DNA of 64,000 bases from Fibrobacter sp. UWB10 (GCF_900182935.1 NZ_FXUE01000007.1:110100-174099), one strand, 5' to 3'; counted from the stretch's first letter, positions 1-8,592 are shown. Translations and numbers: made by a program. The notes: generated by a model from the letters alone, not told the origin.

Positions 1-504
1 AATCTTGCGCAGAATCTGCGTGTCGGCGTAAGCGGACACCAGAACAGAGAGGCTGCCGTAATTGCTGCTGCAGGGGCTTGCGCAAATGCGCTCGGCGACT
101 TCGAGCTGCACCATTCCCATAAAGCCCTTGGTCAAGTGTAATTTGGGCATAAGGCCCGCGATAATCGCAGTCGATACGTTGTACGGCAAGTTACCCGTAA
201 CCCAGGGCTTTTCATGGGCATCCAGAAACGCCTGCAAGTCAAACTTCAAAAAGTCAATGTTTTCGATATGGAAGTTTTCGCGGCCCTGGAATTTTTGTTG
301 CAAAAATTCCACGCACTGCTCGTCGATTTCGACGGCAGTGAGTTCCACGGCGCGTTCAAGCAAGTGTTCAGTAAGGGCGCCGTGCCCAGGGCCGATTTCA
401 AGCACCCAGTCGCCCGCATTCGCCGGCAAATCGCCCGCAATCATTTGGGCGGTCGGTACATCCAAAAAGTTCTGACCAAATTTACGGCGTCTTGCTCTAT
501 CCAT
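1..504 (-). CDS. rsmA: 16S rRNA dimethyladenosine transferase, 3' part cut by window edge
   Basis: RsmA/KsgA family enzyme that dimethylates two adjacent adenosines near the 3' end of 16S rRNA during small-subunit maturation, using SAM. The frame starts at ATG 504 and runs off the window after 168 codons. It opens with RRRKFGQNFL, the family N-terminal signature, then LEIGPGHGALT (SAM-binding motif I), an acidic EIDE motif and the catalytic NLPYNVST motif. No Shine-Dalgarno is obvious. It lies downstream of tmk on the same strand, but a terminator-like hairpin separates them. Identification is firm; the C-terminal half is not in view. Confidence 0.95.
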   Translation of the reverse strand, partial: MDRARRRKFGQNFLDVPTAQMIAGDLPANAGDWVLEIGPGHGALTEHLLERAVELTAVEIDEQCVEFLQQKFQGRENFHIENIDFLKFDLQAFLDAHEKPWVTGNLPYNVSTAIIAGLMPKLHLTKGFMGMVQLEVAERICASPCSSNYGSLSVLVSAYADTQILRKI

Positions 505-521
505 ACCGCCAAAGATAGAAA

Positions 522-548
522 TAAAAAGCCCGCAATTCAATTGCAGGC
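522..548 (-). terminator. Intrinsic terminator after tmk
   Basis: On the minus strand, arms GCAATT and AATTGC flank a single-base loop and are extended by GCC/GGC pairs. A TTTTT run follows. It lies between the tmk stop and the rsmA start and should end tmk transcription, so rsmA probably has its own promoter or depends on read-through. Confidence 0.65.
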
Positions 549-574
549 CATTTAAGTTATGCTTTAAAGTTTTT

Positions 575-1204
575 CTAGAGTCTCGCTTTTACAAGCTTGT
601 ACAAGTCAGCGAAAACTTCATCAGGCGTACGGTCGGCATCAATGGCGGCAACGCAGTCGCTGTAGTCACGGGCCGCGGCAAGGTACCCCTTGCGCACCCT
701 CTCGAAAAATTCGGCCTTCTCGCTCTCGAGTCGATCGGGAGCCTCGCCCCGCTTCGCGGTGCGCGCGCGTCCCCGCTGTACATCAATATCAAGCACCACA
801 GTCAGTTCCGGAAAGCAACCGTCGCAAGTGATTTCTGTCAGGCGTTGCACAAGGTCAGCACCCAAGCCGCGGGCATAACCCTGGTAAGCAAAAGTACTCC
901 AGGCGAATCTGTCAGCAATCACAATCTTGCCGGCATCAAGTGCGGGCTGGATAATTTCGGCAATCACCTGCGCGCGGGCTGCATTGTACAACAAGAGTTC
1001 GGTTTTGTCGCTCATGATTCCCTTGAAACTCGTGTCCAGCAAAATCTCGCGCACGCGTTCCGAAATCTTTGCGCCACCCGGCTCACGCAACTTCACTACA
1101 GAATATCCCTCTTTAGTGAGGGCGTCAATCAGCATATCGATCTGAGTCGTTTTACCCGACCCGTCGATACCTTCCAAACTAAAAAAATGCTTCGCTGTCT
1201 TCAT
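575..1204 (-). CDS. tmk: Thymidylate kinase
   Basis: Phosphorylates dTMP to dTDP with ATP in dTTP synthesis; a cytosolic housekeeping enzyme. The 209-residue protein has a P-loop (GIDGSGKT, residues 12-19), the REPGG motif (about 41-45) and a DR-type motif in IADRFAWST (near 98). This length is normal for the family. ATG 1204 is chosen over an in-frame TTG two codons upstream. It is divergent from the next gene, with about 95 bases between the two starts. Confidence 0.96.
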   Translation of the reverse strand: MKTAKHFFSLEGIDGSGKTTQIDMLIDALTKEGYSVVKLREPGGAKISERVREILLDTSFKGIMSDKTELLLYNAARAQVIAEIIQPALDAGKIVIADRFAWSTFAYQGYARGLGADLVQRLTEITCDGCFPELTVVLDIDVQRGRARTAKRGEAPDRLESEKAEFFERVRKGYLAAARDYSDCVAAIDADRTPDEVFADLYKLVKARL

Positions 1205-1300
1205 AATCAATTTACAAGTACTTTAAAAAAGTAGAAAAAATTTATGAGGCGCCAAGAAAATACTATCTTTACATCGCCTTTTGCAACTAATGGAGTTTTT

Positions 1301-2323
1301 ATGCCTTCTGAAAATGCGATTATTGAACGTGCCGAAATGTACTTGCGCAAGCTTTCTTGCGGAATCAACCCCCTGACAGACGAAATTCTGCCCGAAGGTG
1401 ACTCCTGCAAGCAGGAACGTATCAGCAAGTGCCTGGCTTACGTCGCATCGCTTTTGCAGCAGCAGCTGAACCACGACCAAGTGGCTCCCATGCCGAACGA
1501 AAAATTCCAGGGCGAAAAATTCGAAAAGCGCCCGGTTAAAAAAGCAAAGCCCGTCATGCAAGATTTGGCCATCGACGCCGAAACCCTGAAGGGTTACCGT
1601 TTCTTCGATTACCCGGTTTCTATTTCTCGCGTGGTGCGCAACGTGAACGAACTCTTGCCCAAGAACATGAACCACCTGCTGTATGCCGACGTGGCAAACT
1701 TCCTGGTGCAAGAAGGTATTCTCGAAAGGCAATCTACCGAAAACGGCACCGAAGCAAACCTACCCACCGCAAAGGGTGAATCTTACGGATTCGAAAAGGG
1801 CGAATCGGATTTGCGCGGCCACCACAACATTTATACGCAGTGCTGGCAACAGGCACAGCAGTTCATTTTGGACAACATTCAAAAGTGTGTCGCTATCGCA
1901 AACGAACGCTATGCCGCCCGCAAGGCAAACCAGGCTCAGGATTCTCTGAACGACGACCAGGAATACGCCCCGAAGCGCGTACAGAAGGAAAAATTCCACC
2001 TGACCGCTGAACAATTGGGCGAATATCCCTCCGAAGACACTCCGGTGCCCGTCAGTGAAATCGCACGCCGCCTGAACGCACTTGTAAGCGACAACATGGA
2101 ACGCATCTACTACAAAGTCATTCGCGACTGGTACGTGGAACAGGGCTACCTTGAATTCAAGACATCGCCCGAAGGCCGCAGCGCATTCCTGCCCACCGAA
2201 AAGGGCTCCATGAGCGGACTCTTCGTGGAATCGCGTACCGGCAAAGACGGCGAACTCTACGACGTGGTAATGTACGATGCTAAGGCCCAGAAGCTTTATC
2301 TGGACTTCATTGCGCAAGCCTAA
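1301..2323 (+). CDS. Hypothetical protein with two similar wHTH-like repeats
   Basis: I do not recognise a family. ATG 1301 is chosen because GGAG lies 6-9 bases upstream; a longer frame exists back to 1244. The 340-residue protein is soluble and contains an internal duplication. About residues 105-170 and 240-320 share the order [VS]-S-IxR-x-N-L-x-NM-x-x-YxxVx-x-[FW]-x-x-x-EGxLE, followed by LPT-x-KG. That pattern, short helices then a xLE strand and a PT-KG turn, resembles winged-helix DNA-binding folds, but this is inference. The N-terminal 60 residues are a separate helical segment. It stands alone between tmk and secA. Confidence 0.8.
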   Translation: MPSENAIIERAEMYLRKLSCGINPLTDEILPEGDSCKQERISKCLAYVASLLQQQLNHDQVAPMPNEKFQGEKFEKRPVKKAKPVMQDLAIDAETLKGYRFFDYPVSISRVVRNVNELLPKNMNHLLYADVANFLVQEGILERQSTENGTEANLPTAKGESYGFEKGESDLRGHHNIYTQCWQQAQQFILDNIQKCVAIANERYAARKANQAQDSLNDDQEYAPKRVQKEKFHLTAEQLGEYPSEDTPVPVSEIARRLNALVSDNMERIYYKVIRDWYVEQGYLEFKTSPEGRSAFLPTEKGSMSGLFVESRTGKDGELYDVVMYDAKAQKLYLDFIAQA

Positions 2324-2346
2324 TCGCTGAAAAATAAAGACAGCTT

Positions 2347-2472
2347 TTAATGATTGTCGTCAGATTTAATGGCGCGATCTAGATAAAAAAGTATCAGAAG
2401 TTCAAGAACTACAGCCCCAGCTAGTTCCGCGAACATGATTATCGTCGAGCAATCGACTTCACATGAAAACAT
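2347..2472 (-). CDS. Small predicted membrane protein, 41 aa
   Basis: A short frame that starts at ATG 2472 and ends in TAA at 2347. GGGGG lies 4-8 bases upstream of the start as a Shine-Dalgarno. The product begins MFSCEVDCSTII and has a hydrophobic stretch over about residues 11-31 with an acidic/basic tail (LDRAIKSDDNH), so one membrane span is expected. A perfect 7-bp inverted repeat sits directly upstream of the ribosome-binding site. The architecture recalls type I toxin or holin-like peptides, but there is no family match I can claim. It lies leftward, downstream of the secA terminator. Confidence 0.5.
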   Translation of the reverse strand: MFSCEVDCSTIIMFAELAGAVVLELLILFYLDRAIKSDDNH

Positions 2473-2482
2473 AAACACCCCC

Positions 2483-2500
2483 GTATAGCTACTGCTATAC
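2483..2500. promoter_or_regulatory. Perfect inverted repeat in the leader of the 41-aa gene
   Basis: Arms GTATAGC and GCTATAC are separated by four bases and lie 11 bases before the small gene's start codon. It could be an operator or a leader-RNA hairpin that affects ribosome access. Confidence 0.5.
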
Positions 2501-2528
2501 ACAACGGCACTAAATATAACTTGGCGCA

Positions 2529-2556
2529 GGGGATGTTGTCAACATCACAACACCCC
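2529..2556. repeat. Nested inverted repeat in the secA-small gene interval
   Basis: GATGTTG and CAACATC form a perfect inner repeat about one base. A larger, imperfect GGGG...CCCC pairing can form across 2529-2556. It lies upstream of the 41-aa gene on the minus strand, so it may be an operator or part of its leader. The rest of 2324-2681 holds nothing else I recognise. Confidence 0.4.
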
Positions 2557-2590
2557 AGGTATTAAAATACTTCTTGTTTTTTTCTTACTG

Positions 2591-2622
2591 AAAAAATGTC
2601 CCGATGCCGTATGACATCGGGA
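2591..2622 (-). terminator. Intrinsic terminator after secA
   Basis: On the minus strand, TCCCGATG and CATCGGGA form a perfect 8-bp stem with an 8-base loop. A six-T run follows after two bases. It lies 60 bases beyond the secA stop. The plus-strand side is also T-rich, so it may act in both directions. Confidence 0.8.
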
Positions 2623-2681
2623 TTTATTTGCTTTTAAACGCGGTCGCTTTTACGGCAACTTTTAGTCGCGATTAATGGCGA

Positions 2682-5648
2682 TTATTCGGCGTCCTTGCCG
2701 TGGCACTTCTTGTACTTGAGGCCAGAACCGCACCAGCAAAGGTCATTGCGGCCGAGCTTCGGAGCCTGCTGTTGAGCGCGGCGACGAGCGGCGGCGAGCA
2801 TGGCCGGATTCACACCCGGGCGAGTACCCGGCAGTGCGGACTGCGGCATCGGCTTAGCCTGCTGTTCCTCGGAAATTGCATTCGTTTCAGAGGTAGCGGC
2901 TTGGCCTGCGAGGCCTGCGGGCTTCGCGCCTTCGGCACTCATCTGTTCGGCAGGTTCAGCGGCGCTTTCTTCAGCCGGAACTTCGGCAGATTCTGCGGCG
3001 TTCTGAGCGGCAGCGGCCTGAGCTTCTTCAGCGGCCTTGCGTTCAGCGTCAATCTGTTCCTGGCTCTTAAGCTGCAACTGGTCCGGAGAAACAGTCACAC
3101 CGTTCGGGAGCGTAATGCGGATGTTCAGAATGCGGAGCGCAGTGAGCGTTGCAATCTTTTCCATGCAGCCTTCGAACATCTTGAAGCCTTCGTTCTTGTA
3201 GACCATCAGCGGGTCCTTCTGAGCGTATCCGTGGAAACGGATAGAATCCTTCAGCTGGTCCATGGCGTACAAGTGTTCCTTCCACACCTGGTCAATGGTC
3301 ATCAACAAGAAGCGGCGTTCAATCTGGCGGAAGTCAGTTTCCGGAATAATCTTCGTGAGCTTGTCGTAGCGGGCCTTGCAGAGTGCGATGATTTCATCGA
3401 GCACCTGTTCCGGCGTCTTGCTCATGGCTTCTTCGAGCGTGAGGCTGTATTCCATACCGAGGCTACGCTGCAAGTCAATGTGCAGGCCTTCCAAGTTCCA
3501 GGCTTCGGCGTAAGTCTTGGCCGGAATGTAGGCTGACACCTTAATGTCGCAGGCATCTTCGATACGGTTCATGATTTCTTCACTGATGTCTTCGCCGTTC
3601 AGAATGCGGCGGCGCAGGCCGTAAATCACCTTACGCTGTTCATTCATCACGTTATCGTAGTCGAGCAAGTGCTTACGGATATCGAAGCTCTGGCCTTCCA
3701 CGCGGCGCTGGGCACCACGAATCGAGCGGGACACGATCGGGTGGGTAATCACTTCGTCTTCGCCCACGCCAAAACGGGTCATCAAGTTCTTGACGCTGTC
3801 GCCACCGAAGATACGCATCAAGTTATCATCGAGGGAGAGGAAATATTGGCTAGAACCCGGGTCGCCCTGACGGCCGGAACGACCACGCAGCTGGTTGTCG
3901 ATACGGCGAGATTCATGACGTTCGGTGCCAAGCACATGCAAACCGCCAAGCTCGGTAACTCCCGGGCCAAGGGCAATGTCGGTACCACGACCAGCCATGT
4001 TGGTTGCAATCGTCACCTTGTCCTTATGACCGGCATACTGAATGATTTCAGCTTCGCGGCCATGGTTCTTAGCGTTCAAAACTTCGTGCGGAATGCCTTC
4101 CTTTTCAAGGAGGCCATGCAAATGTTCGGACTTTTCAATGGATGCCGTACCAACGAGGAGCGGCTGGCCCTTTTCGTGACGTTCCTTGATTTCAGCCACA
4201 ATGGCGCGCCACTTGGCATCTTCAGACTTGTACACCATGTCCTGCAGGTCCTTACGAATGCAGGGCTTGTTGGTCGGAATCACCCAAGTATTCATGTTGT
4301 AAATCTTGATGAATTCCGTTGCTTCGGTTTCGGCGGTACCCGTCATACCCGAAAGCTTCTTGTACATGCGGAAGTAGTTCTGGAACGTAATCGTTGCAAG
4401 CGTCTGGTTTTCGCGACGGATCTGCACGCCTTCCTTGGCTTCGATAGCCTGGTGCATACCGTTGCTGTAGCGGCGGCCTTCCATAAGACGGCCCGTGTTT
4501 TCGTCGACGATGATGATTTCGGTATCGCGGACGATGTAGTCCACGTCCTTTTCGTAAAGGTACCAGGCCTTCAGAGCGTTATCCAAGAAATGCACCCAGT
4601 CGGCATGTTCGCCGTACAGGTTCGTAATGTGCATGAGTTCCTGAATGTGGTTCACGCCCTTTTCAGTCAGCTGGATGTTCTTGTCCTTTTCGTCGACCGA
4701 GAAGTCCTTGTTCTTAATGAGCTGCTTGGCGATTTCGTTTGCCTTGGCGTACTTTTCGGTAGCGTCTTCGGCCGGACCACTAATAATAAGCGGCGTACGA
4801 GCTTCGTCAATCAAAATGGAGTCGACTTCGTCAACAATACAGAAGTTCAGTTCGCGCTGCACCAGCTGGTTGGGTTCCACAGCCATGTTGTCGCGCAGGT
4901 AGTCAAAGCCGAATTCGTTGTTGGTACCATAGGTCACGTCGCTGTTGTAGCTCACGCGGCGTTCTTCGGGAGAAAGGCCGTTCACAATCAGGCCCACCGT
5001 GAGTCCCAAGAACTTATAGACCATACCCATCTGCTTGGCGTCACGGCCAGCGAGGTAGTCGTTCACAGTCACCACATGCACACCGTGGCCAGAAAGACCG
5101 TTCAAGTAAACCGGGAGGGCGGCGGCAAGCGTCTTACCTTCACCAGTTGCCATTTCAGCGATAGCACCTTCATGGAGCACCAAGCCACCGATCATCTGCA
5201 CGTCGAAAGGCATCATGCGGAACGGCTTCACCGATTCGGGGTAAAGTTCGCGAACCTTGGCGTACACAGAGGCAGGCAGGTAGACTTCCCATTCGTTCTT
5301 GCCGGCGGCAAGTTCGGCCTTCGCGGCATTCACGGCATCCTGAAGCTCGGGGCCCAGGCGGCTAAAGTCGAAGTTGTTTTCGGGCTTGAAGATGTTGAAG
5401 ATACCCAGGCGGCGGTCGCAAGCTTCTTGGCACACGGCAAAGGCTTCGACCTTGATGTCTTCGAGGGTGGCGCCATTCTTGAGCTTTTCGCGGAATTCCG
5501 CACTCTTTGCGGCAAGGGCGGCGTCATCCAAAGCTTCCAGGGCTTCGCGGGCCTTGTGGATTTCGGCAATCACCGGGCGCAGCTGCTTGACTTTACGTTC
5601 GTGCGGGGTACCAAAGATCTTGTGAAGAACGGTATCGACTATGCTCAT
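2682..5648 (-). CDS. secA: Preprotein translocase ATPase SecA
   Basis: Motor ATPase that drives secretory proteins through SecYEG. ATG 5648 is chosen (988 aa) because AAGGA lies just upstream; a frame nine codons longer lacks one. Visible motifs are Walker A MATGEGKT (about 166-173), DEVDSIL (helicase motif II region), GRGTD and QLRGRSGRQGD. An Ala/Glu-rich linker leads to a C-terminal zinc finger with CWCGSGLKYKKCH. Walker A lies about 65 residues later than in E. coli SecA, so the first nucleotide-binding domain carries an N-terminal insertion. The gene is followed by a strong terminator. Confidence 0.98.
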   Translation of the reverse strand: MSIVDTVLHKIFGTPHERKVKQLRPVIAEIHKAREALEALDDAALAAKSAEFREKLKNGATLEDIKVEAFAVCQEACDRRLGIFNIFKPENNFDFSRLGPELQDAVNAAKAELAAGKNEWEVYLPASVYAKVRELYPESVKPFRMMPFDVQMIGGLVLHEGAIAEMATGEGKTLAAALPVYLNGLSGHGVHVVTVNDYLAGRDAKQMGMVYKFLGLTVGLIVNGLSPEERRVSYNSDVTYGTNNEFGFDYLRDNMAVEPNQLVQRELNFCIVDEVDSILIDEARTPLIISGPAEDATEKYAKANEIAKQLIKNKDFSVDEKDKNIQLTEKGVNHIQELMHITNLYGEHADWVHFLDNALKAWYLYEKDVDYIVRDTEIIIVDENTGRLMEGRRYSNGMHQAIEAKEGVQIRRENQTLATITFQNYFRMYKKLSGMTGTAETEATEFIKIYNMNTWVIPTNKPCIRKDLQDMVYKSEDAKWRAIVAEIKERHEKGQPLLVGTASIEKSEHLHGLLEKEGIPHEVLNAKNHGREAEIIQYAGHKDKVTIATNMAGRGTDIALGPGVTELGGLHVLGTERHESRRIDNQLRGRSGRQGDPGSSQYFLSLDDNLMRIFGGDSVKNLMTRFGVGEDEVITHPIVSRSIRGAQRRVEGQSFDIRKHLLDYDNVMNEQRKVIYGLRRRILNGEDISEEIMNRIEDACDIKVSAYIPAKTYAEAWNLEGLHIDLQRSLGMEYSLTLEEAMSKTPEQVLDEIIALCKARYDKLTKIIPETDFRQIERRFLLMTIDQVWKEHLYAMDQLKDSIRFHGYAQKDPLMVYKNEGFKMFEGCMEKIATLTALRILNIRITLPNGVTVSPDQLQLKSQEQIDAERKAAEEAQAAAAQNAAESAEVPAEESAAEPAEQMSAEGAKPAGLAGQAATSETNAISEEQQAKPMPQSALPGTRPGVNPAMLAAARRRAQQQAPKLGRNDLCWCGSGLKYKKCHGKDAE

Positions 5649-5773
5649 CTTTTTCCTTTTTACGGCCGAGGGCACTGCCCGCGGTCTCTGATTAAAAATT
5701 TACGGGGAGAATTTAGCAAATTGCATGCCAATTCAGAATCGTTTAGTCTTGAAACAAGGGCCTATTGCCGAGT

Positions 5774-6253
5774 CTATCGCAGAATCTGGGCCAGCATCGC
5801 CTTGCAACCCTCGTTTACATCGTCCCAAGTGGCCTGAAAATCGCCTGTATACCAGGGGTCCGCCACATCGCGGCTCTTGCCAACCCAATCCATTAGAAGC
5901 GAAATTTTGTGATTTGGGTCTTTTTGGAGCTCGGGCGGCAAAATCCAACGGAGGTTGCGCAAATTGTTACGGTCCATGAGCACAATGTAGTCGTAATACT
6001 CATAGTCGCGAACCGTCATCTGGCGCGCCGTCTTTCCGCTGCAATCGATCCCATGCGAGGCAAGCATGCGGCGTGCCGGCGGGTAAACCGGGTTCCCGAT
6101 TTCTTCGGTACTCGTCGCGGCACTTGCGATCTCGAATTCAACATCCGCTAACGATTCGGCGGGCAAATCCCGTACCAACTTTTTCATGACGAATTCAGCC
6201 ATCGGGCTTCGGCAAATGTTCCCGTGGCACACAAACAGAATCTTGATTTTCAT
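5774..6253 (-). CDS. Low-molecular-weight protein-tyrosine phosphatase
   Basis: Cysteine-based phosphatase of the LMW-PTP/arsenate reductase fold. The 159-residue product opens with VCHGNICRSP, the CX5R phosphate-binding loop with its nucleophilic Cys, and ends with DPWYTGDF, which carries the general-acid Asp. ATG 6253 places the active-site loop about nine residues from the N-terminus, as in the family; an upstream start at 6295 would run into the divergent gene. Possible roles are regulation of polysaccharide export kinases or general dephosphorylation. No cognate tyrosine kinase is in view. Confidence 0.92.
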   Translation of the reverse strand: MKIKILFVCHGNICRSPMAEFVMKKLVRDLPAESLADVEFEIASAATSTEEIGNPVYPPARRMLASHGIDCSGKTARQMTVRDYEYYDYIVLMDRNNLRNLRWILPPELQKDPNHKISLLMDWVGKSRDVADPWYTGDFQATWDDVNEGCKAMLAQILR

Positions 6254-6279
6254 AAGGCAAAAATAGTATTTTTGTGTCC

Positions 6280-6816
6280 ATGAAAAAGCCCGCAAACAAA
6301 GCCACTAGTAATGCCGTGCAAATCAAGAATGAACGCACGCATGTGACGCACGAGTTCCCGGCCCTATATGACCGCGAATCCCGCGTGCTGTTGCTCGGCT
6401 CCATACCCTCGCCCAAGTCACGCGAAATGGCATTCTACTACGGGCACCCGCAAAACCGCTTCTGGAAAGTCATGGCTGCCGTACTCGGCGAAAGCGTGCC
6501 CGAAACCATCGCCCAAAAGAAGGCCATGCTCAAAAAACATCACGTGGCCCTGTGGGACGTTCTCGACAGCTGCACTATTGTGGGCGCAAGCGACACCAGC
6601 ATCGAAGACCCCGTTGTAAACAACATAAAAGAACTCGTAAAAAAGTCCAAAGTCACGCGCATCTTTTGCACCGGAGCCACCGCCCACAAGCTGTACCAGA
6701 AACTCTGCGCCCAAGATGTCGGAATAGACGCGGTCAAGCTCCCCTCAACCTCGCCCGCCAACTGCGCCGTATCGCTAGAGAAATTGGTAGAAGCCTACAA
6801 GGTAATTCTAGAATAA
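6280..6816 (+). CDS. DNA-deoxyinosine (hypoxanthine-DNA) glycosylase, UDG family 6
   Basis: Base-excision repair enzyme removing hypoxanthine from DNA. The 178-residue protein has GSIPSPKS near residue 41, YYGHPQNRFW near 52 and LPSTSPAN near 153, which match the uracil-DNA glycosylase superfamily motifs of the family 6 enzymes. ATG 6280 is preferred over an in-frame GTG two codons upstream. It is divergent from the phosphatase with only 26 bases between starts, so the promoters must overlap. Confidence 0.88.
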   Translation: MKKPANKATSNAVQIKNERTHVTHEFPALYDRESRVLLLGSIPSPKSREMAFYYGHPQNRFWKVMAAVLGESVPETIAQKKAMLKKHHVALWDVLDSCTIVGASDTSIEDPVVNNIKELVKKSKVTRIFCTGATAHKLYQKLCAQDVGIDAVKLPSTSPANCAVSLEKLVEAYKVILE

Positions 6817-6845
6817 AGCCCCGCGGGCTAAACAAGCCGCCAACG

Positions 6846-7064
6846 CTAGCGGTTCCAGCCGTTATGCCCTTCGCCGTAATACAGCGCAGCATCTTCGGGG
6901 CCAAAGTCGTCGGCCACGGTATCGCGCGGAGAAAGCCATCCGCGCATCTTCTTGATGCGTGCCTTGCGAGCCTCTGCAGGAGAGTCTGCGGCAACCTTTG
7001 AAGCGGGGGCCGCGGCAAGGTTCGTGCCAGTTTCAATGTGCTTTTCGTCAAGTGAATCGGCCAT
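6846..7064 (-). CDS. Hypothetical 72-aa protein
   Basis: Small acidic/basic protein starting MADSLDEKHIETG. It has a central Ala-rich stretch and a C-terminal block, KMRGWLSPRDTVADDFG, that looks constrained. No signal peptide or membrane segment is seen. It is leftward, between two rightward genes. Another frame (6734-7051) overlaps it but is rich in Arg and Leu in the manner of a shadow frame. Function unknown. Confidence 0.5.
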   Translation of the reverse strand: MADSLDEKHIETGTNLAAAPASKVAADSPAEARKARIKKMRGWLSPRDTVADDFGPEDAALYYGEGHNGWNR

Positions 7065-7113
7065 ACATTAAAAAGATAGCTTAAAATCGCTCAAAAAAGA
7101 TTATTTTAAAAGC

Positions 7114-8217
7114 ATGAGTATGAAAATCCACCGCACCTTCGTCGCAGCATTCGCCGTCACCGCGCTTACTCAAGCGCCCGCCTTCGCGCAAACGGCCTCC
7201 GACACCGTCTCGTTCGTGAACTTCGAGAACCGCGAAGTCGGCGTGTACGGCAATGCAGAGGCCAAGGAAGACTTCAAGCGCAACGATTACGACAAAAGCT
7301 GGTGGTACGCCATGGACAAGAACAATGGCGAAAACTCCAAGGTTGTGTACGACGGCGAAGAACACGGCAACGTACTGCAGCTCAAATACCCCAAGGGTTG
7401 CGTGGGCCCGAACGACAATGACACCCCCGCCTGCGCCGCGCAAATCATCCAGCCCCTCGTTAAAACCGCCGACACCATGTGGAGCGCCTACGACATATTC
7501 TTCGAAGACGGATTCGAGTTCCAGCTCGGTGGCAAGCTCCCCGGCCTATGCGGCGGCAAGTGCTACACCGGCAACGCCATGCCCGAAACCGGCGACGGCT
7601 GGAGCGCACGCATCATGTGGCGCAAAGACGGCAACGCCGTGCAGCTCATCTACTTCATGGGGCAAGAGTCCGTATACGGCGACGATTTCAAGTGGGACTT
7701 GAACGGCACCATCCCGCAAAAACAGTTCACCACCGGCACCTGGCACCGCATTGTAAACAAAGTAAGTATGAATACCATCGCCTCTCCCGGCAACGGCGAC
7801 AAGAACGGTCGCGTGCAGACTTGGCTTGACGGCGAACTCGCGCTAGATGTGGATACCCTCAGGCTCCGCGACTACGACACCGTGAAAGTTGACAAGTTCT
7901 ACCTCTCCACATTCCACGGCGGAAGCAGCGCCGAATGGGCCCCCACCCACGACTGCTTTATCCGCTACGACAACTTCACCGTATCGACGGATTCCATCGC
8001 CGTGACGGCCAATGCTCCAGACACTAGCGGCACCTGCGAAGGTGAAAATTGCGGGCAGGGCCCCGAACGGATTATGCCGCGGGCTCAGAACCGCGCCACA
8101 ATCGCACCCGTTGAAACCTACCGAATCGACGGCACACTCGTCGGCCGCAAAAACACCCTCCCCGACGCCACCACGCACCAGCTCAAGAATGGGAAAAGAG
8201 TTAAGGTTGTGAGGTAG
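7114..8217 (+). CDS. Secreted polysaccharide lyase 14-like protein
   Basis: A 367-residue protein with a signal peptide (residues 1 to about 25, cut near AFAQ). The core has KLPGLCGGKC near residue 148 and GWSARIMWRKDG near 168, then a lectin-like beta-sandwich pattern with DGELALDVDT. The motif order KLPGL...GWSxRxMWR is that of polysaccharide lyase family 14 and related alginate/glucuronan-active beta-jelly-roll proteins. Substrate is not predictable here. The tail, about residues 295-367, is a linker and a short basic ending (NGKRVKVVR) that may be a sorting or anchoring segment. ATG 7114 is followed by a second ATG at 7120. Confidence 0.75.
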   Translation: MSMKIHRTFVAAFAVTALTQAPAFAQTASDTVSFVNFENREVGVYGNAEAKEDFKRNDYDKSWWYAMDKNNGENSKVVYDGEEHGNVLQLKYPKGCVGPNDNDTPACAAQIIQPLVKTADTMWSAYDIFFEDGFEFQLGGKLPGLCGGKCYTGNAMPETGDGWSARIMWRKDGNAVQLIYFMGQESVYGDDFKWDLNGTIPQKQFTTGTWHRIVNKVSMNTIASPGNGDKNGRVQTWLDGELALDVDTLRLRDYDTVKVDKFYLSTFHGGSSAEWAPTHDCFIRYDNFTVSTDSIAVTANAPDTSGTCEGENCGQGPERIMPRAQNRATIAPVETYRIDGTLVGRKNTLPDATTHQLKNGKRVKVVR

Positions 8218-8222
8218 GGGAT

Positions 8223-8306
8223 TTTATCCTATCATTTATCCTGCCGTTTATCCTATCACCCAACCATTCACCCAACTTATTACCTAACTTATCGCCCAAC
8301 CGCAAT
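8223..8306 (-). repeat. 12-bp tandem array, seven degenerate units
   Basis: Units begin at 8223, 8235, 8247, 8259, 8271, 8283 and 8295, for example TTTATCCTATCA and CCCAACTTATTA on the plus strand. In one minus-strand frame they encode the tetrad xDRI/xKLG repeated. An in-frame TGA just upstream cuts the array off from the start codon. The same 12-bp period occurs in the intact AlbA_2 gene at 14761-14808. Confidence 0.75.
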
Positions 8307-8561
8307 CACATTTCATTTGCGGTCAAAATTTTCGACCGCAAAATTTCGGCCTTTTATTGTATCATTTATTGTGTCATCCGCACGGAATTTTGGGCCACAT
8401 TTTGGGCCACTTTTGGGGCCACTTTTCTGTTTCATCCGAAACTTCAGGTGATTTCATAACTACAACATCCCCGCAGGATTCCACCCTCTCTTAAATTCTA
8501 TCCGTTCACTTTCAATCCGCTGCTTGTTCAGCAAAGTTTCAATATCTATAGGCATTGACAT
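8223..8561 (-). pseudogene. Decayed AlbA_2 (Schlafen-like) ATP-binding regulator gene
   Basis: A good Shine-Dalgarno (AAGGAG, plus positions 8568-8573) precedes ATG 8561 and a 33-codon frame that stops at 8460. Its start, MSMPIDIETLLNKQR then ESERIEFKRGWNP, is the opening of AlbA_2 domain proteins, but the rest of that domain is missing. Downstream come short pieces in several frames made of four-residue repeats, such as EKWPQKWPKMWPK, DDTINDTIK and GDKLGNKLGEWLGDRINGRI, typical of the linker before the C-terminal winged helix in this family. I infer a large internal deletion plus frameshifts. The 33-codon ORF may still be translated. Confidence 0.65.
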
Positions 8562-8592
8562 AATAATCTCCTTCAGTTCACAATTGGGTAAT

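Noticed and set aside
3669..5837. 722-codon open frame on the plus strand
   Set aside because: It lies opposite secA, is rich in His, Val and Phe as antisense frames of GC-biased genes are, and has no motif.
7481..7829. Overlapping frames inside the lyase-like gene
   Set aside because: Arg/His-rich shadows of a codon-biased gene.
8223..8306. CRISPR array
   Set aside because: The 12-bp units are contiguous with no spacers and encode a known kind of tetrapeptide linker. No cas gene is in the window.
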